A stretch of DNA of 64,000 nucleotides, taken from Zea mays (lineage: Eukaryota; Streptophyta; Magnoliopsida; Poales; Poaceae). Both the position numbers and the translations under genes were made by a program. Of this stretch, positions 10,906 through 22,960 are shown one piece after another (position 1 is the stretch's first letter; every line of letters starts with the position of its first letter). The stretch spans positions 9,438,434 through 9,502,433 of the forward strand of contig NC_050099.1 in assembly GCF_902167145.1 (NCBI RefSeq), read 5' to 3'. The notes under the pieces are model-generated. The model had not been told where the DNA came from, did no database searches, and was given only the letters and a program-made list of their open reading frames with translations.

Positions 10906-13900
10906 TTACGTACCGACTCCTTTGGGCAGAAAGTCGAGGAAGCGAGAACGTAGAAAATCCTCAGTTTCCCACGTAGCCTCTTCTTTGGTGTGGTGACTCC
11001 ACTGAACCTTACACATCCTGATCGACCTTGCCCGAGTTGATCTCTCCTTTTGGTCCAGTATCCTGACGGGGTGCTCTTGATAGGACAAGTCTAGTTCTAA
11101 CTCCAACTCTGGCTCAGGTAGCACTTTGGTGGGTAAGCGGACACACTTTCGTAGCTGAGATACGTGGAACACATCATGAACTGCTGACATATGGGGTGGC
11201 AACTTCAATTGATATGCTACAGGCCCACAAGTTTCTTTGATCTCATAGGGTCCAATGTAGCGAGGAGCTAACTTGCCCTTGATTCCAAATCTCTGAACAC
11301 CCTTGGTGGGTGACACCTTAAGATAAACATGATTTCCCACTTCAAACTGCAGAGGCTTCCTCCTCTTGTCATGATATCTCTTTTGTCTGGCCTGAGCAGC
11401 TTCTAGGTTCTTCTTAATGACTCTAACCTTTTCCTCTGCTTCAAGTACCAAGTCAGGCCCAAATATTTCCCTTTCTCCAGCTTGTGACCAATTTAGCGGT
11501 GTCCTGCACCTTCTCCCATACAAGGCCTCGAAAGGTGCCATCTTTAAACTGGACTGGTAGCTGTTATTATAAGAGAACTCTGCCAATGAAAGACACTTGT
11601 CCTAATCCTTTCCATAGTGCAGCACACATGCCCTCAACATGTCTTCCAAAATTTGATTCACCCTTTCTGTCTGACCATCTATTTGAGGTGGTATGCTGAG
11701 CTCCTTATCACATGGGTTCCAAGTGATTCTTGCAATTGCTCCCAGAATCATGCTACAAATGGTGCTCCTCGGTCAGACATAATAGTCCTTGGTATTCCAT
11801 GCAGACGAATTATCTGGTCAATATAAATTTCTGCATACTTTTCTGTCCGGTGGGTGGTATGTACTGGCAAGAAATGCGTTGTTTTGGTCAACCTATTCAC
11901 AATGACCCAAATAGAATCGTGGTGGCGGGAGGTATTGGGCAATCCCACAATGAAATCCATGCAAATATTCTCCCATTTCCAAGATGGTATGGGAAGGGGC
12001 TACAAAGTGCCTGCCACCTTCAAATGACTGGCCTTAACTCTCTGGCAAGTGTCACACTCAGATATATACTTAGCAATTTCCCTCTTCATTCTGGTCCACC
12101 AGTACAAAGATCGGAGATCATGATACATCTTGTTGCTGCTGGGATGCATGGAGAATTTGGAAAGGTGAGCTTCATCCAATATTTTCTTTCTAAGCTCGGG
12201 GTTCTTAGGAACAACCAATCTGTCTCCAAACCATAGAATTCCCTTGCTATCTTGACGAAAGCACTTGTACTAATCTACCTTGTGCTTGAGCATTTCCTTG
12301 ATGACTTGAACACCCTTGTCACCAATTTGAGCCATGAATATCTGCTCATGCAATGTGGGTTCCACTGAGATATACTCCAAGGTTCCTGAGGAAACAACTT
12401 CTATGCTCAACTTGCATAACTCATCACACAGGGTGGAAATCTTGGAGTCCATTGTTCCACAATTGCACTGGGCCTTTCAACTTAAAGCATCTGCCACAAC
12501 GTTGGCCTTGCCAGGATGGTAATGTACTTCCAAATCATAGTCCTTGATGAGTTCAAACCATCTCCTCTGCCTCATATTCAGATCAGCCTGAGTGAAGATA
12601 TACTTGAGACTCTTATGATCGTTATAGATATTACAATGAGCTCCCATCAAGTAGTGTCTCCATATCCTAAGAGCATGAACTACGGCTGCTAACTCCAGAT
12701 CATGTGTGGGGTAGTTCTGCTCATAGGGTCTGAGTGCTCGGGAGGCATAGGCAATGAATCTGTTATCTTGCATCAAGACACATCCCAATCCAGTACCTGA
12801 AGCATCACAATAAACCTCGAAAGATTTTGTGTTGTCCGGTTGAGCTAACACGGGTGCTGTTGTCAAATGTTGCCTTAGTGCATGAAAGACATCCTCACAT
12901 TTCTGACTCCATTCATACTTTACTCCTTCCTTCAACAATTATGTCATTGGCTTGGCAATTCTGGAGAAATCCAGGATAAATCGCCGATAATACCCTGCCA
13001 ATCCTAGAAAACTCCGAATTAGTCGTATAGTGGTGGGAGGTTTCCAATTCATCACTTCTTGCACCTTCTCTGGATCAACTGATATCCCCTCCTGAGAAAT
13101 GGTATGGCCCAGAAATTTTATCTCCTTCAGCCAGAACTCGCATTTGAACAACTTAGCATACAACTGATGATCACGCAGTCTTTGAAGCACTGTATGCAAA
13201 TGCTTAGTATGCTCGGCTTCATTCTTCGAATAGACCAATATATCATCGATGAAGACTACCACAAACTTGTCTAGCTCTGGCATAAAAACTGAGTTCATCA
13301 AGCACATGAAATATGCCGGGGCATTGGTCAACCCGAAGGACATCACCAAGTACTCATAAAGCCCATATCTGGTAGAGAAAGCCGTCTTCGGGATATCACT
13401 AGCCCTGATTTTTATTTGATGATTGCCAGAGCGAAGATCTATCTTGGAGAATACTTTGGCTCCCACCAACTGATCAAACAATACATCAATGCGGGGCAAT
13501 GGATACTTGTTCTTGATGGTCACTGCATTGAGAGGACGGCAGTCAACACACAATCTCAAACTCTCATCTTTCTTCTTTACAAATAAGGCAGGACACCCCC
13601 ATGGTGAAGTACTTGGGCAAATGAACCCCTTGTCCAACAATTCTTGCAACTGCTTTTTCAACTCCGCCAATTCGGCTGGAGGCATCCTATAAGGTCTCTT
13701 GGATATAGGGGCAGTTCCGGGTTGTAATTCAATTGCGAACTCTATGTCTCTGTCGGGTGGCATCCCTGGCAATTCATCCGGAAAAACATCTGGGTATTCA
13801 CAGACCACTGGAATCCTCTCGACAGGTGACTCTATCATGGTGAAGGCACATGATCGGGTACATTCCTGGTCGGGTAGGTACAGGGTGATCTCTCCATCTA

Positions 13901-14132
13901 GTGGGGAATGGATCTCTATGGCCCTGGCTGCGACATCGATTACCGCATGGTGTCGCGTTAACCAATCAGTCCCCAGGATGATATCCACACTATCCAAGCC
14001 CATAATCAGGAGAGTGGTTTTAAATATGAAGCTACCCAACTTTATTGGTACATGTCTATTGATCTGATAGGTGGCAACCCTGCCTCTGGGTGTAGAAATT
14101 GTAATACCCCCATTTGTGTGGTGAAAAGGCAA
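10906..14132 (-). pseudogene. pol: pol pseudogene of Element III (RT, RNase H, integrase, chromodomain)
   Basis: From 14132 leftwards the frame carries the end of the protease region ([10 protein letters not shown]), then reverse transcriptase with the catalytic FIDD intact at 13253-13242 and the LRSG..Q and [12 protein letters not shown] motifs. RNase H follows ([12 protein letters not shown]), then the integrase HHCC finger (C-x2-C near 12050), the DDE-type core ([16 protein letters not shown]) and a C-terminal chromodomain-like segment (VQWSHHTKEEATWE). Breaks are TAA 12939, TGA 12477, TAG 12270, TAG 12000, TGA 11748, a one-base loss near 11660 and TAG 11602. The product would copy and integrate the element; this copy cannot encode a full polyprotein. 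An RT stretch of about 400 codons remains open. Confidence 0.93.
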
Positions 14133-15322
14133 CTGGCACTAAATTTGGTACTGATAAAACTGTGTGATGCACCAGAATCAAAAAGAATGATTGCAGGATA
14201 ATTCAAAACTGAAAAGATACCGGTCAAGACGAGTGCTCCCTCTGGAATGTCAGCCATGGTGGTGAAGTTCAGCCTGCCTTGCCTCACTTGCACCTTCTGC
14301 CGCTTGCCTTGGTTCTGATTAGAATTCTGTCCCGGCCTCTGCTAGTTCCGAGGGCAATTCTTGGCATAGTGTCCAGTGTTACCACAAGTGAAACATCTAT
14401 TATCATTGGCCTGACGGTACTGCTGCTGCAGTGGCTGATTGTTGTTCCTCTGAACTGGGAGCTGAGAGTGGTTGGGTGCCTGCTGCTGCTGCTATGGTCG
14501 GATCACCTAACGTCCTTGCTGCTGCTGAGGTCCCCTGTTCTGAGTGTCAGATACAATCCTGAAGTGCTGGGGCTGAGCTAAAGGTCTTGCCACAGGGGTC
14601 TTCCTCTTCTTTTCTGCTTGACGAGCTGTGATGCAATCCTCCTGAGAAATAGTCATGTTGATTAATTCATTGTAACTGTTGGCCCAGACGGTGTTGAGAC
14701 GGTCGCGGAGCTTAGTGCTGAGGCCCCTCCTGAACCTGTCCCTCTTCTCATCAGTGTCCGCATGGTATCCAGCATACTGACACAGGTCATTGAAAGCCTG
14801 AGCGTACTGCAACACAGTACGATTCCCCTGAGTGAGTGCCAGAAACTCATTTAGCTTGCGATCCATAAGGCCTGCTGGTATGTGATGCCCTCTGAAAGCG
14901 GCCTTGAATTCTCTCCATTCCACCACGTGGCCATCTGGCTGCATAGCGAGAAAGTGATCCCACCATGTCCGCGCGGGTCCGCGAAGCTGCTGAGTGGCAA
15001 AACGAACTTTGGCCGCATCTGAACAATTGCCGGTAAGTAATGGGAATTTGGATTCCACTACCCTGATCCACACATCAGCATCAAGTGGATCCTCTGCCCG
15101 AGTGAACAACGACGGCTGGGTGCTGAGGAACTCCTGATAAGTGGCCGCTGCTGGGGGACGCTGATGGTGATCACCACCACCATAGTGCTAAGGTGGTGGC
15201 TGTCCCTGAGCCAACTGCCGCAAAATCTCATTCTGTTGAGCCATCAATTCCTGCATGGTAGGAGGCGGTGGCGGGGGTGGAGGAATGCGCTCATTCTGTC
15301 CACGATGCGCTCTTCCTGCCAT
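14042..15322 (-). pseudogene. gag: gag-protease pseudogene of Element III
   Basis: The start ATG at 15322 gives MAGRAHRGQNE followed by a proline run. The capsid domain lies at about 15109-14600 (WWDHF, EFKAAFRGHHIP, FRRGL). A standard zinc knuckle CX2CX4HX4C (CFTCGNTGHYAKNC) lies near 14354-14395. The aspartic protease site DSGAS is intact at 14179. TAG stops at 15188, 14507, 14492 and 14342 interrupt the frame. All follow the family's glutamine-rich context except the last, which could be from Trp or Gln. A frameshift near 14100-14130 moves the reading into the pol frame. Gag and pol were therefore probably one frame originally, as is common in this lineage. Confidence 0.9.
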
Positions 15323-15630
15323 CTGAAAAATTTAAGGATGCTCTCAACATTGTACTTCAGATGTAAGGGTCCATACGTGGGAAAAGATTTGAAAGGGTAA
15401 AACCAAGATTTTCTTGCATAATTCATCAAAGATACTACTTGGCATAAATCTTTTCTTCATAAATTAATGCTGACATTATTCATCATCCAACCTCCAAAAG
15501 AGTTTGTTATGATTACATTAGTGACCCCAAAAAGACTCAACTCTGTCTAGCCTAGTACCCCAAGGGTGCAAAAGCTAAGCTAGCTTCGAGGAGTTCTACT
15601 GCCACACACTTCTAACTCTATCCCTGCAAC

Positions 15631-16507
15631 CTAGTGAGCAAACGAGGCAACGCTCGACTCGGGGGAATGTGGTCTCCCGGAGCCCGCAGTGTCCAAGCTA
15701 GAGGCAGGCTCTAGCTCCTCTCCTCCCTCGATATCGACATCCTCGTTGGCTTCCATGTCCTGGATCTCCTTGTGGTGCATATCCAAATGTTGGTTAGCCT
15801 CCGCAAGCTGCTGCTGAGTGTTGATTAGTTGATCCTCGAGAACCTCAATGGTGTTCTCCCTGGTTCCCACTAGCTCCTCAAGCTCCTGGATCTCGTTGGA
15901 CAGCTGTTCCACTTGTTGGTCCTTTTCCACCATCTCAGTGGACAGGTCTACCACAAAGTTCCTCTCTGTTATGCAAGGTAATCTTGGTAGCCTCCAACAA
16001 TGCCATCAGATGAGACATTGCCTCTCCTCGCATCACTTGCAGATGATACAGGGCATTCATGCATCGCACCGTGAGGTGAGCAGTTTGCCCTGGGTAAAGA
16101 GCCCATATGTCCTTGGCATGTTCCACTCGGTCTTTCCACATTGGGTCGTCCTCCTTATCAGCGGGGAACAAGCCAATGGGGTGAGTAGACAGCTCCAAGG
16201 GGTGAAAACCACAGAAAGTAGTCAGCCCGTGGAGAGCAATGGCCTCGATAGTATCCTCAGCCCGGTATCCGAAAGACTCGGCGTCCAACGAACGCCGGCC
16301 TGGCTGTAAGGGATGAGGCTCCAGGGTCATCCTCACCCTACAGCAGGGCACTCGGTGCTTCTCGAACAGCTGCACCGCGTACTGGGGAGGTGTCGCGTAA
16401 CCGGCTCCCTGAAGTACCTCCCACAAGATACGGGGAAAACCCTCTCGTGCAAGTCCGTCTATGTGGGACTTTGTGTTCCCTCCGTCCGAGGATCCGTGAG
16501 AAGTCAT
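15631..16507 (-). pseudogene. ORF upstream of gag in Element III (ORF0, coiled-coil tail)
   Basis: An additional coding frame lies between PBS and gag. It starts at ATG 16507 (MTSHGSSDGG) and has a globular part with CRVRMTLEPHP and a Cys/His-containing middle. It shifts frame near 15950-15985, probably by one base in CATAACAGAGAGG. It ends in a heptad-rich coiled coil (QVEQLSNEIQELEEL) and an acidic tail, stopping at 15631. The total is close to 290 residues. I do not recognise its function. Element V has an ORF at the same place (49651-49094), also with a coiled coil, so this is an element component and not captured debris. A structural or RNA-packaging role is possible but is inference. 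Confidence 0.65.
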
Positions 16508-16913
16508 CTGTGTATGGTTAAGCATGAGCGAAAAAGAAAGAATTATAAAATAAAAAGGGATCAAGGCTCGGCCTCTCTATGGCTACGACAATGTCACTGG
16601 GTGTACTTAATCTGTCATTATCATGTATTAAAATCCTTACCTAATTATCGAAATTTTGATTAAATGATGCATGCATGCTCGTCCTAAGCGACTTGATCTC
16701 TACTCAGAGGGAGTAGGGAAAAGCTCCCACTCCGCATAGTAGCCTGTAGGGCTTACTTAATTAGCCACCTAGCTACCCCTCTATTATCCTAAGGCTTCAC
16801 GTCCTAGATCTATCCTGATCGTCCTAGTGATCTATCCAACATTTGTTTCCATCAAGTTTTACTTTTGAAAAGGATGGTATTTATGGTTTATTGATTCCTC
16901 TATGGTGGTACGA
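16508..16913 (-). other. Leader of Element III between PBS and ORF0
   Basis: About 400 bases with no coding signal. The sequence reappears in reverse orientation in Element VIII (63756-64000), including GAGCATGCATGC and the 'AGCTAGGTGGCTAA' block. It is therefore a conserved leader, and packaging or dimer signals would be expected here. Confidence 0.7.
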
Positions 16914-16925
16914 GCTCCGATACCA
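16914..16925 (-). other. Primer-binding site of Element III
   Basis: The minus strand reads TGGTATCGGAGC two bases from the 5' LTR end at 16928. It matches initiator tRNA-Met with one mismatch (G for A). The same variant occurs in Elements V and VIII, so it is a shared trait and not random decay. Confidence 0.9.
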
Positions 16926-16927
16926 GC

Positions 16928-19900
16928 TGTGGCGGAACCGCCCGAATTATTTCAACTTAAGTGCCTAAGTCCCACCTTTGAGGTTAGACCACACTTAAAT
17001 AGGAATAACTCGTCAGTCCCTCGGATCTAGTCCGACGAGGCCACTAACAGGATCAAGTACCACGTACTCACTCGATGGTGAGGCATAGAGCAAATACAAT
17101 AAAACAAAAAACCAACATAAAAGAGTATCAAATTTATTACATCATCATCGAAGTTTTAGCAAAAGTAGTGACCATTGTTCGAAATGCAGCGGAATAAAAC
17201 TAACGATAAATAAATGGAGAGATGGGGAAGCCTGTCCCATCACTCCTCATGCTCCTCCTCCGTCGAGGTAGGGTCCCACTCGACTGTCCAACCCGGTGGC
17301 AAGGTGGACGGCCAAGTCACTCCAGCAACCATGTCCTCCAGAGAACCTGTAAAATTATGCCACAAGCAAGGCTGAGTATATTAATACTCAGCTAGACTTA
17401 CTCGGTGTGAGGAGTCTACTCCACTACCTCTAGACATGCAGCTGTTTGGCTGAGAGGTTTGCTTGCCAAAAGCACTAGCTGAGTCTAAAAATCAAGTTTT
17501 AGCTTTTTCAAGTTTTAGTGTGACTCTCTTAAGACTAAATGTGTACCTATCTAATCATACATGGTATCAAACATTTAGCAATCAACCACTTTTGCGAAGT
17601 CATCACATTTTCACTTGTTACTCAATGTAGCAGCATGGATCAAACAGTCTCATTAGCTGCGAGAAGCAGACGATTCGAATCGAGTTTTAACCTTGCAAGG
17701 TAAACCTAAACACACGACGTGGCGAGGCACTCCGTCCCCACACACATCAACCATCCCCATCGATTCCCTGGAAATAGATCAGGGCTCACCGCCTTGGCGT
17801 ACAATGCCTCACTGACCCCGACTGCCGTCGTGCAATGACCGCACTTGTACCCACCATAACCGGAATGGGAGACCATGTCTTAGGTCGCGTGAGGGGCAAA
17901 GTCTGCGGGCAGGTTCACTCAGGTACTAGGCTTACCGATTTACCATATTTCTCGGCATGTGCTTAGTACGTTCAAACGCTTAACACACGGTACCACACCT
18001 TAATCCTTATTCCAATTTCCGTCTCGTAGACAACCAATCCCCATGAATCGTTGTCCACAGACCAACATCATTTCGATATGAAAATGGATACAACCAATTC
18101 CTGACCTCGCGCGAGTGCCAGAAAATCACTCGACTTCTACCGAGATCCCTAATTAGTAAAGCAGCTACTCGACCTAGCATACTAGTATCCATCTCAAAAG
18201 GAACCTGATTTCATGCAACTAGGGTTTCAGACAACTCCTACACTTAAGTGCACAGTACAAACCTACAAACATTAAGTGTTGTAAAATAGCATATATAAAT
18301 GGTTATGCTTAAAACCGGGGCTTGCCTTCCAAGGCTGGGGCAGGCAGATCCTCGATGGCAGGCTCTGGTGCTGGATCCTAGGCTACCTCCTGAGCAACTC
18401 CTTGCTCCGGCACGAGGATGTACTCCCCATCAGCGAGATTACAATCTATCGAATGCAATGCATGAGACATATGTATAAATATGACATGAACATTTGTAAG
18501 GGTTATTCATAGTAAAACAATATTAAGTCTAGTGTTTCCCTAGGGTTTCTTTTTGATATCCTTAAGGGCTTTGTACTTTCATATATTTCTCCTCAAGGTT
18601 TCCCTTTTCTTTCTATTGTGCTTCTTATTAAGCATTTTGAACTATGAGGGTTAGGTAACATTTTCCAAAAAATGTTATAAAAATTACAGTGGGTAAATAT
18701 TAACATTTGTGGGCCCTCCCAAAAATTTGAGGTGGATATAAATTCAGATACTACCTGTGCAAAATTAACAAGAACAAGTATAAAAGGGCATTTACACTAT
18801 AGCTATGATTTAAGTGAGGTTTCTATACCAAAGTTTATTTTTGTCTAGATTCGTAGGTGATATTAGGCCTCTGTGTTAAAAATCACAGAAAAAGACCTAC
18901 TGGATATATAGTTGTGAATTTCTAAAGTTTAATGCCAGAAAGGTACTTATAACTAACTTGTTATTTGAAAAATATCAAACAACAGAACTCATATTTTTCC
19001 TATGTTCATAATAACAAAGTATTAGTTATCCCAAGGTTTAGGGTGTTTTCTCCTCAGGATGATTTTTCTAAATTTTTCTAAGTTTTCAATGTTTTTATAA
19101 AATAAAAGGTATCCCATTTATTTTGTACTAAACAAGGGTCTAATAAAATTTTCCAGTGAACTTCACTGAATAAGTGAGCCAACAAAAATGTGGTTGCTTC
19201 CTGGTTCTTGTTTTTGACTACCTTTTCTCTTTTCTTTAACTTTGAGAAAAAATGATTTTAAATGGTAAAACCTACCTTAATTTGGTGCACTGAGGGGTTT
19301 ACTATTTTTATACAGATTAGGGGGTGACTAAGTACTTCCCTGATTTTTCTTAAGGTCAGTCTAATAGTGTAACTATTTTTCCCTCTATTATTTAGCTTTT
19401 GGACAATTCAATATTTAATTCCAAACTTTAAATTCTTCTGCAATACTAAGGGGGTTTTGCATTTTTCCTATGTAGTTTACATTATGTAGAGTTAGACAAA
19501 ATTGGTTTGACCAAATTTTGTTGAATAAAACCGAAGTTATGCATTTTACAAGTTCTGTTTGTAATTAAATTAGAAACATTAAAAAGGTTTTCTGGAAAAC
19601 CAGTTTACACCGAGGACCCTGGGCTTTTCTTAAACCAATCCTTCAACTTATACCCTTGTGCCACAATTCATTTGAGTCTCTGACAGTTCAAAAATCCCCC
19701 CGACTTTCTTTCCTTCTTCCCAGAGGCCCCTCCCCCCTTTTGAACAGTACCCGCGGAAGTAATTAGGGTGACGCGGCTTACCGGCGGCGAGGGAGGTCCG
19801 GTGAAGGACGGGGTTAGCTCCGGGAAGTCTCTGCGGTGACGTCGAGGTACGGCTTGCCATCGGTGATGGCTGGAATCGGCTGGTCCACGAGCACAGGTGG

Positions 19901-21164
19901 GCGGGCTCGTCGGCGGCTTGTGCTCCGGCCTATCCACGCGATACAGGTTAATCGAAGGGCACGAGAAGCTTCACGGGGTGCTAATGAGTCGACTCGTGCA
20001 AGGAATCGAAGAATAACTCACTGTGGAGCTCGGTCCACGTACGCCGGCGCTCGGGTGAAGTCCGGCAACCTTGATTCGGCGTCTCCGATGAGGTAGAGTC
20101 CAATTCCTTGCTCGGGGAGCTTCACCGGGGCACGTAGAGTCTACTCCGAGGGTTGGATGGGGTTGGGAATGGCTGCACTGGCCGATCTACGGTGGTGGGG
20201 GTTCAGGCGGCTGCTAGCACGCCGTGTACAAGCAAACACCGGTGATCCCTGGCTCCGGTGAGGTTGAGAGCGCGCGGGGGAGTACGGCTGAAGCTTCGGC
20301 TGGCTTTATGCGGGCGTGCGTAGGGGACATGGGCGTGGCTCGGCGTGGCGCAGGGCATGTGGGGTCGGGCGTTGGGCGTGCTCTGGCGCGTCCAGGGCGC
20401 GTCGAACACGTGGAAGTGTTCTTCTGCCCTTCTTCCACAGCTCGCCGAGATCGCAAGCGTGCGAATCTTGGCAAAAATCCGGCGCAGGCCTCCTCCTGGC
20501 ACCTATGGCTATCTCTTGTATCTGAGTTCCAAGGGGAGATAAGCCCTAGGTCAGAAGATTTTCAGACGCCAAATCTGGCTTGTCTCCCTGTCCACTCCGC
20601 GACAAAAGAGATGCCAAAACATGTCAAATGAAATTGGCTCGGTTTCAAACTTTTCCAGTGGGTGCCCTAGGTGGTTTGGCAACTTTTTGGTATTCAGACC
20701 AAGTGGTTTTGGCGCCATACTAAGTGAACACGTTTGATCATTAGATTAGGGTTAGATTTTGACTTAGAGAGGATTAGAGAGCTCTAGTGTGCTCTCTACT
20801 CAAGGGTGAATTTGGGGTCTTTAAGGGGTCTTTTTGTAATGTTTTTCCCTCTGCATTTTGTAGGTTATAATGTTACTTAAACTTTGGTTAAGGATTTGAA
20901 TCAAGATTTGGGCAACTTGATTAACTTATCCACTAATCCCTTGCTTGGAAGTCTAGTGCCCTTAGGTGTCTTAGGGTTTAACCTCTTTGGCTCAAGATGA
21001 CAATTGTTCAAGGTGTTTGGGTGAAGCTTTTGTCATTAACATTTCTTAGCTAAACCATGTTTCCAAGGTTCTAGGTGATCCTTCTCCTCCACTTAACCAC
21101 ATGTGATAACAAGTCACCAGTGCCTATATGAAGCCAGTGTCTTGGTAACACATGAGGTGTTACA
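16928..21164 (-). repeat. 5' LTR of Element III (4,237 bp)
   Basis: This is the partner of 6411-10655, bounded by TGTGGCGG on the left and TGTTACA on the right, followed by the AGTAT duplication. The terminal inverted repeat has one mismatch here (ACACAT for ACACCT). The internal coding-like block A (18445-18326) has acquired a TAG where the 3' LTR has CAG; block B (17346-17240) is open. The GT donor of the upstream putative intron is at 19781 (GTAAGC). Confidence 0.95.
17240..18445 (-). other. Putative split mini-ORF in 5' LTR of Element III
   Basis: The arrangement and block lengths (120 and 107 nt) are as in the 3' LTR, with the donor GAAG|GCAAGC at 18326/18325 and an acceptor TTTACAG before 17346. 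One CAG codon in block A has become TAG, so this copy is no longer open. Confidence 0.45.
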
Positions 21165-21169
21165 AGTAT

Positions 21170-22659
21170 AATGCAAGCAAGTAAAGCATCACCATAGAGT
21201 CCAATTATGAAAGAACTCAATACTTCACTTGCCTTCATCGAAGAAGAAGAAATGTACTAGGCATGATCTGGAGTGTAGCCACCTGCTAGCGGGCATAAAA
21301 CTTAGTACAAATATTTCACAAACATTTGCCAACAATCATCAAATCGCTCCTACACTTGAAACCAGGACCTGGTGGAAAGCCTCCAACCCTGAACCACATG
21401 CCATACAGCAGCAGCGCTGTTTGTTAATTTTGTATCTTCAAAATTATAAAGTGGTGATATCAAACAAATAATCTAGGAGTATCTATACAAAATACCCTAC
21501 AACTTCGGTATTCAATGGATAATTAAATTCTGCCATCAATAAGTTCTAAAACATCTGACAAGATAACTAACTAAATCTGTTTCAGACAGCAGCGTAGTTA
21601 ATTTCAAAATTCTATATATCACAAAATACTCAACCAAAAATCATGAAAATCTACTGGCAGTAAGAACTTTTATCCCTCTATAGAAGTCTCCATAGTTGGA
21701 AGAGCCAATTCAGCCATTTACCTAATGAAACCTAAAAGTGAACAGACCCACTCATTTTTGTCAGGTAAATAGGAACAGCCAAAGTAAAATAAACATAACT
21801 AGAGTTTCATAATTCATATGAATGCACTCTTTGACAATCTAGAAAGCTTATGAAATTATCTACAACTTTTCTTACAAACCCAAGGTTGAATTCTGTTGAT
21901 AAATTTGCCTAAATCTTAAGAGAACAGATTCAGCACAGAATTATGAGACTAAACAACTGCTATAATCAAACTGCAATAACTTTCTGATCTGATGTCCGAT
22001 TGAGGTATTCTTTGTGGCCACGGAAAGATCTACAAATTATCCACGACTCATATACAGACTTTTCATTTTTTTTGAGGCCACTAAGACCACGGAAAACTGG
22101 CATGAACAGAAACTGTCGAATCTGTCATTCCGTAGAAAACTAAATTTGAGATCAAAACCTAACCCCACATCTAATCAAACCTCTAATCCTTTAATCCTCA
22201 TGATCCACAACCTCCAAAAGCACATAATTACAAGGAGGAACAAGGATTTCATCCATACCTAGTGTTTTCCCCAAGAAAATCTTCAAGAATTGATGGTGAA
22301 GAACACCTCCTTGATCCTCTCTCCCTCTTCAATTCAACGTGCTCCTCCTCTTCTCGATCCTTGCTACGTGGGGGAGATCTATAGGGAGGAGGAAGCCGTG
22401 GAGAGGGGCTTCCATGGGAGGAGAGGGCAGCGAGCCAAGGGGAAAGGGGGAGGGGCGGCCAAGTGTGTGGGGGGAGAAAGGGGGGGGGGGCAGCCAAGAA
22501 GGGGCAAAAGGGGGAAAGGGTGACCACTAGGGTTTCTTTGCGGGAGAAACGAAACGACACCACAGATGACTCTGACTTAGCATCCAACGGCCCATAACCC
22601 TTTTCCCACATCCATGCACCAAAGATCAACCTTTGGCAACATTTTTTTGGGATATTACA
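21170..22659 (-). repeat. 5' LTR of Element II, distal part
   Basis: This resumes the LTR interrupted at 6410 and ends GGATATTACA at 22659, giving about 2,520 bp in total. It matches the left 1.5 kb of solo LTR 25098-27680 in reverse orientation. It includes the G-rich tract 22430-22520 and a donor-like GAAG|GCAAGT (exon end 21233). The right flank GAAAC (22660-22664) should be the target duplication if the distant 3' end is ever seen. Confidence 0.92.
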
Positions 22660-22837
22660 GAAACTTTTTCTTTACTAAATCATTTTGGGGGAACATTTTC
22701 CTTTACTAAACTACTAGGAGGCTGACATGAAGGGCCCTTCTTCCCTGATCCATTCTTCTTGCCCTGCGCCGGCCCCTAGTGTGGTCGATCTCGTCGTGGG
22801 CACATGGCTAGCTCGATCGGGCGGGGCGGGGCGGGCC

Positions 22838-22846
22838 TATATATAT
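22838..22846 (+). promoter_or_regulatory. TATA box of PME pseudogene 1
   Basis: TATATATAT lies 115 bp upstream of the ATG at 22961 and just after a GGGCGGGGCGGGGCGGG tract. Position and spacing fit a plant core promoter. The upstream promoter is cut at 22660 by the LTR of Element II, leaving about 180 bp of native sequence before the TATA box. Confidence 0.55.
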
Positions 22847-22960
22847 GGGATGCTGCCACTGTTGGCTAGCGAAGATGCGCACAAAGGTAATTTTGTAACG
22901 TTAGGAGCCAGTGTACCATCACATCAGATAAGATCAATCGCTCGCTAGAGCTTATAGGGG

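Larger units (their letters stand above)
6411..21164 (-). mobile_element. Element III: full-length Tekay/Del-like chromovirus, inactive
   Basis: This 14.75-kb minus-strand Ty3/gypsy element is bounded by identical 5-bp target duplications AGTAT (6406-6410 and 21165-21169). In its own 5' to 3' order it has LTR (21164-16928), PBS (16925-16914), an upstream ORF (16507-15631), gag-protease (15322-14042), reverse transcriptase-RNase H-integrase-chromodomain (14132-10906), a polypurine tract near 10656-10672, and LTR (10655-6411). The order protease-RT-RH-IN, the tRNA-Met PBS, 4.2-kb LTRs and the chromodomain-like tail fit the Tekay/Del branch of chromoviruses; the lineage call is from memory of family features. 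It lies inside the LTR of Element II. All coding parts carry stops or frameshifts. Confidence 0.95.

Noticed and set aside
15848..16309. Plus-strand frame of 153 codons
   Set aside because: Shadow of ORF0 of Element III; the coiled-coil signal is on the minus strand.
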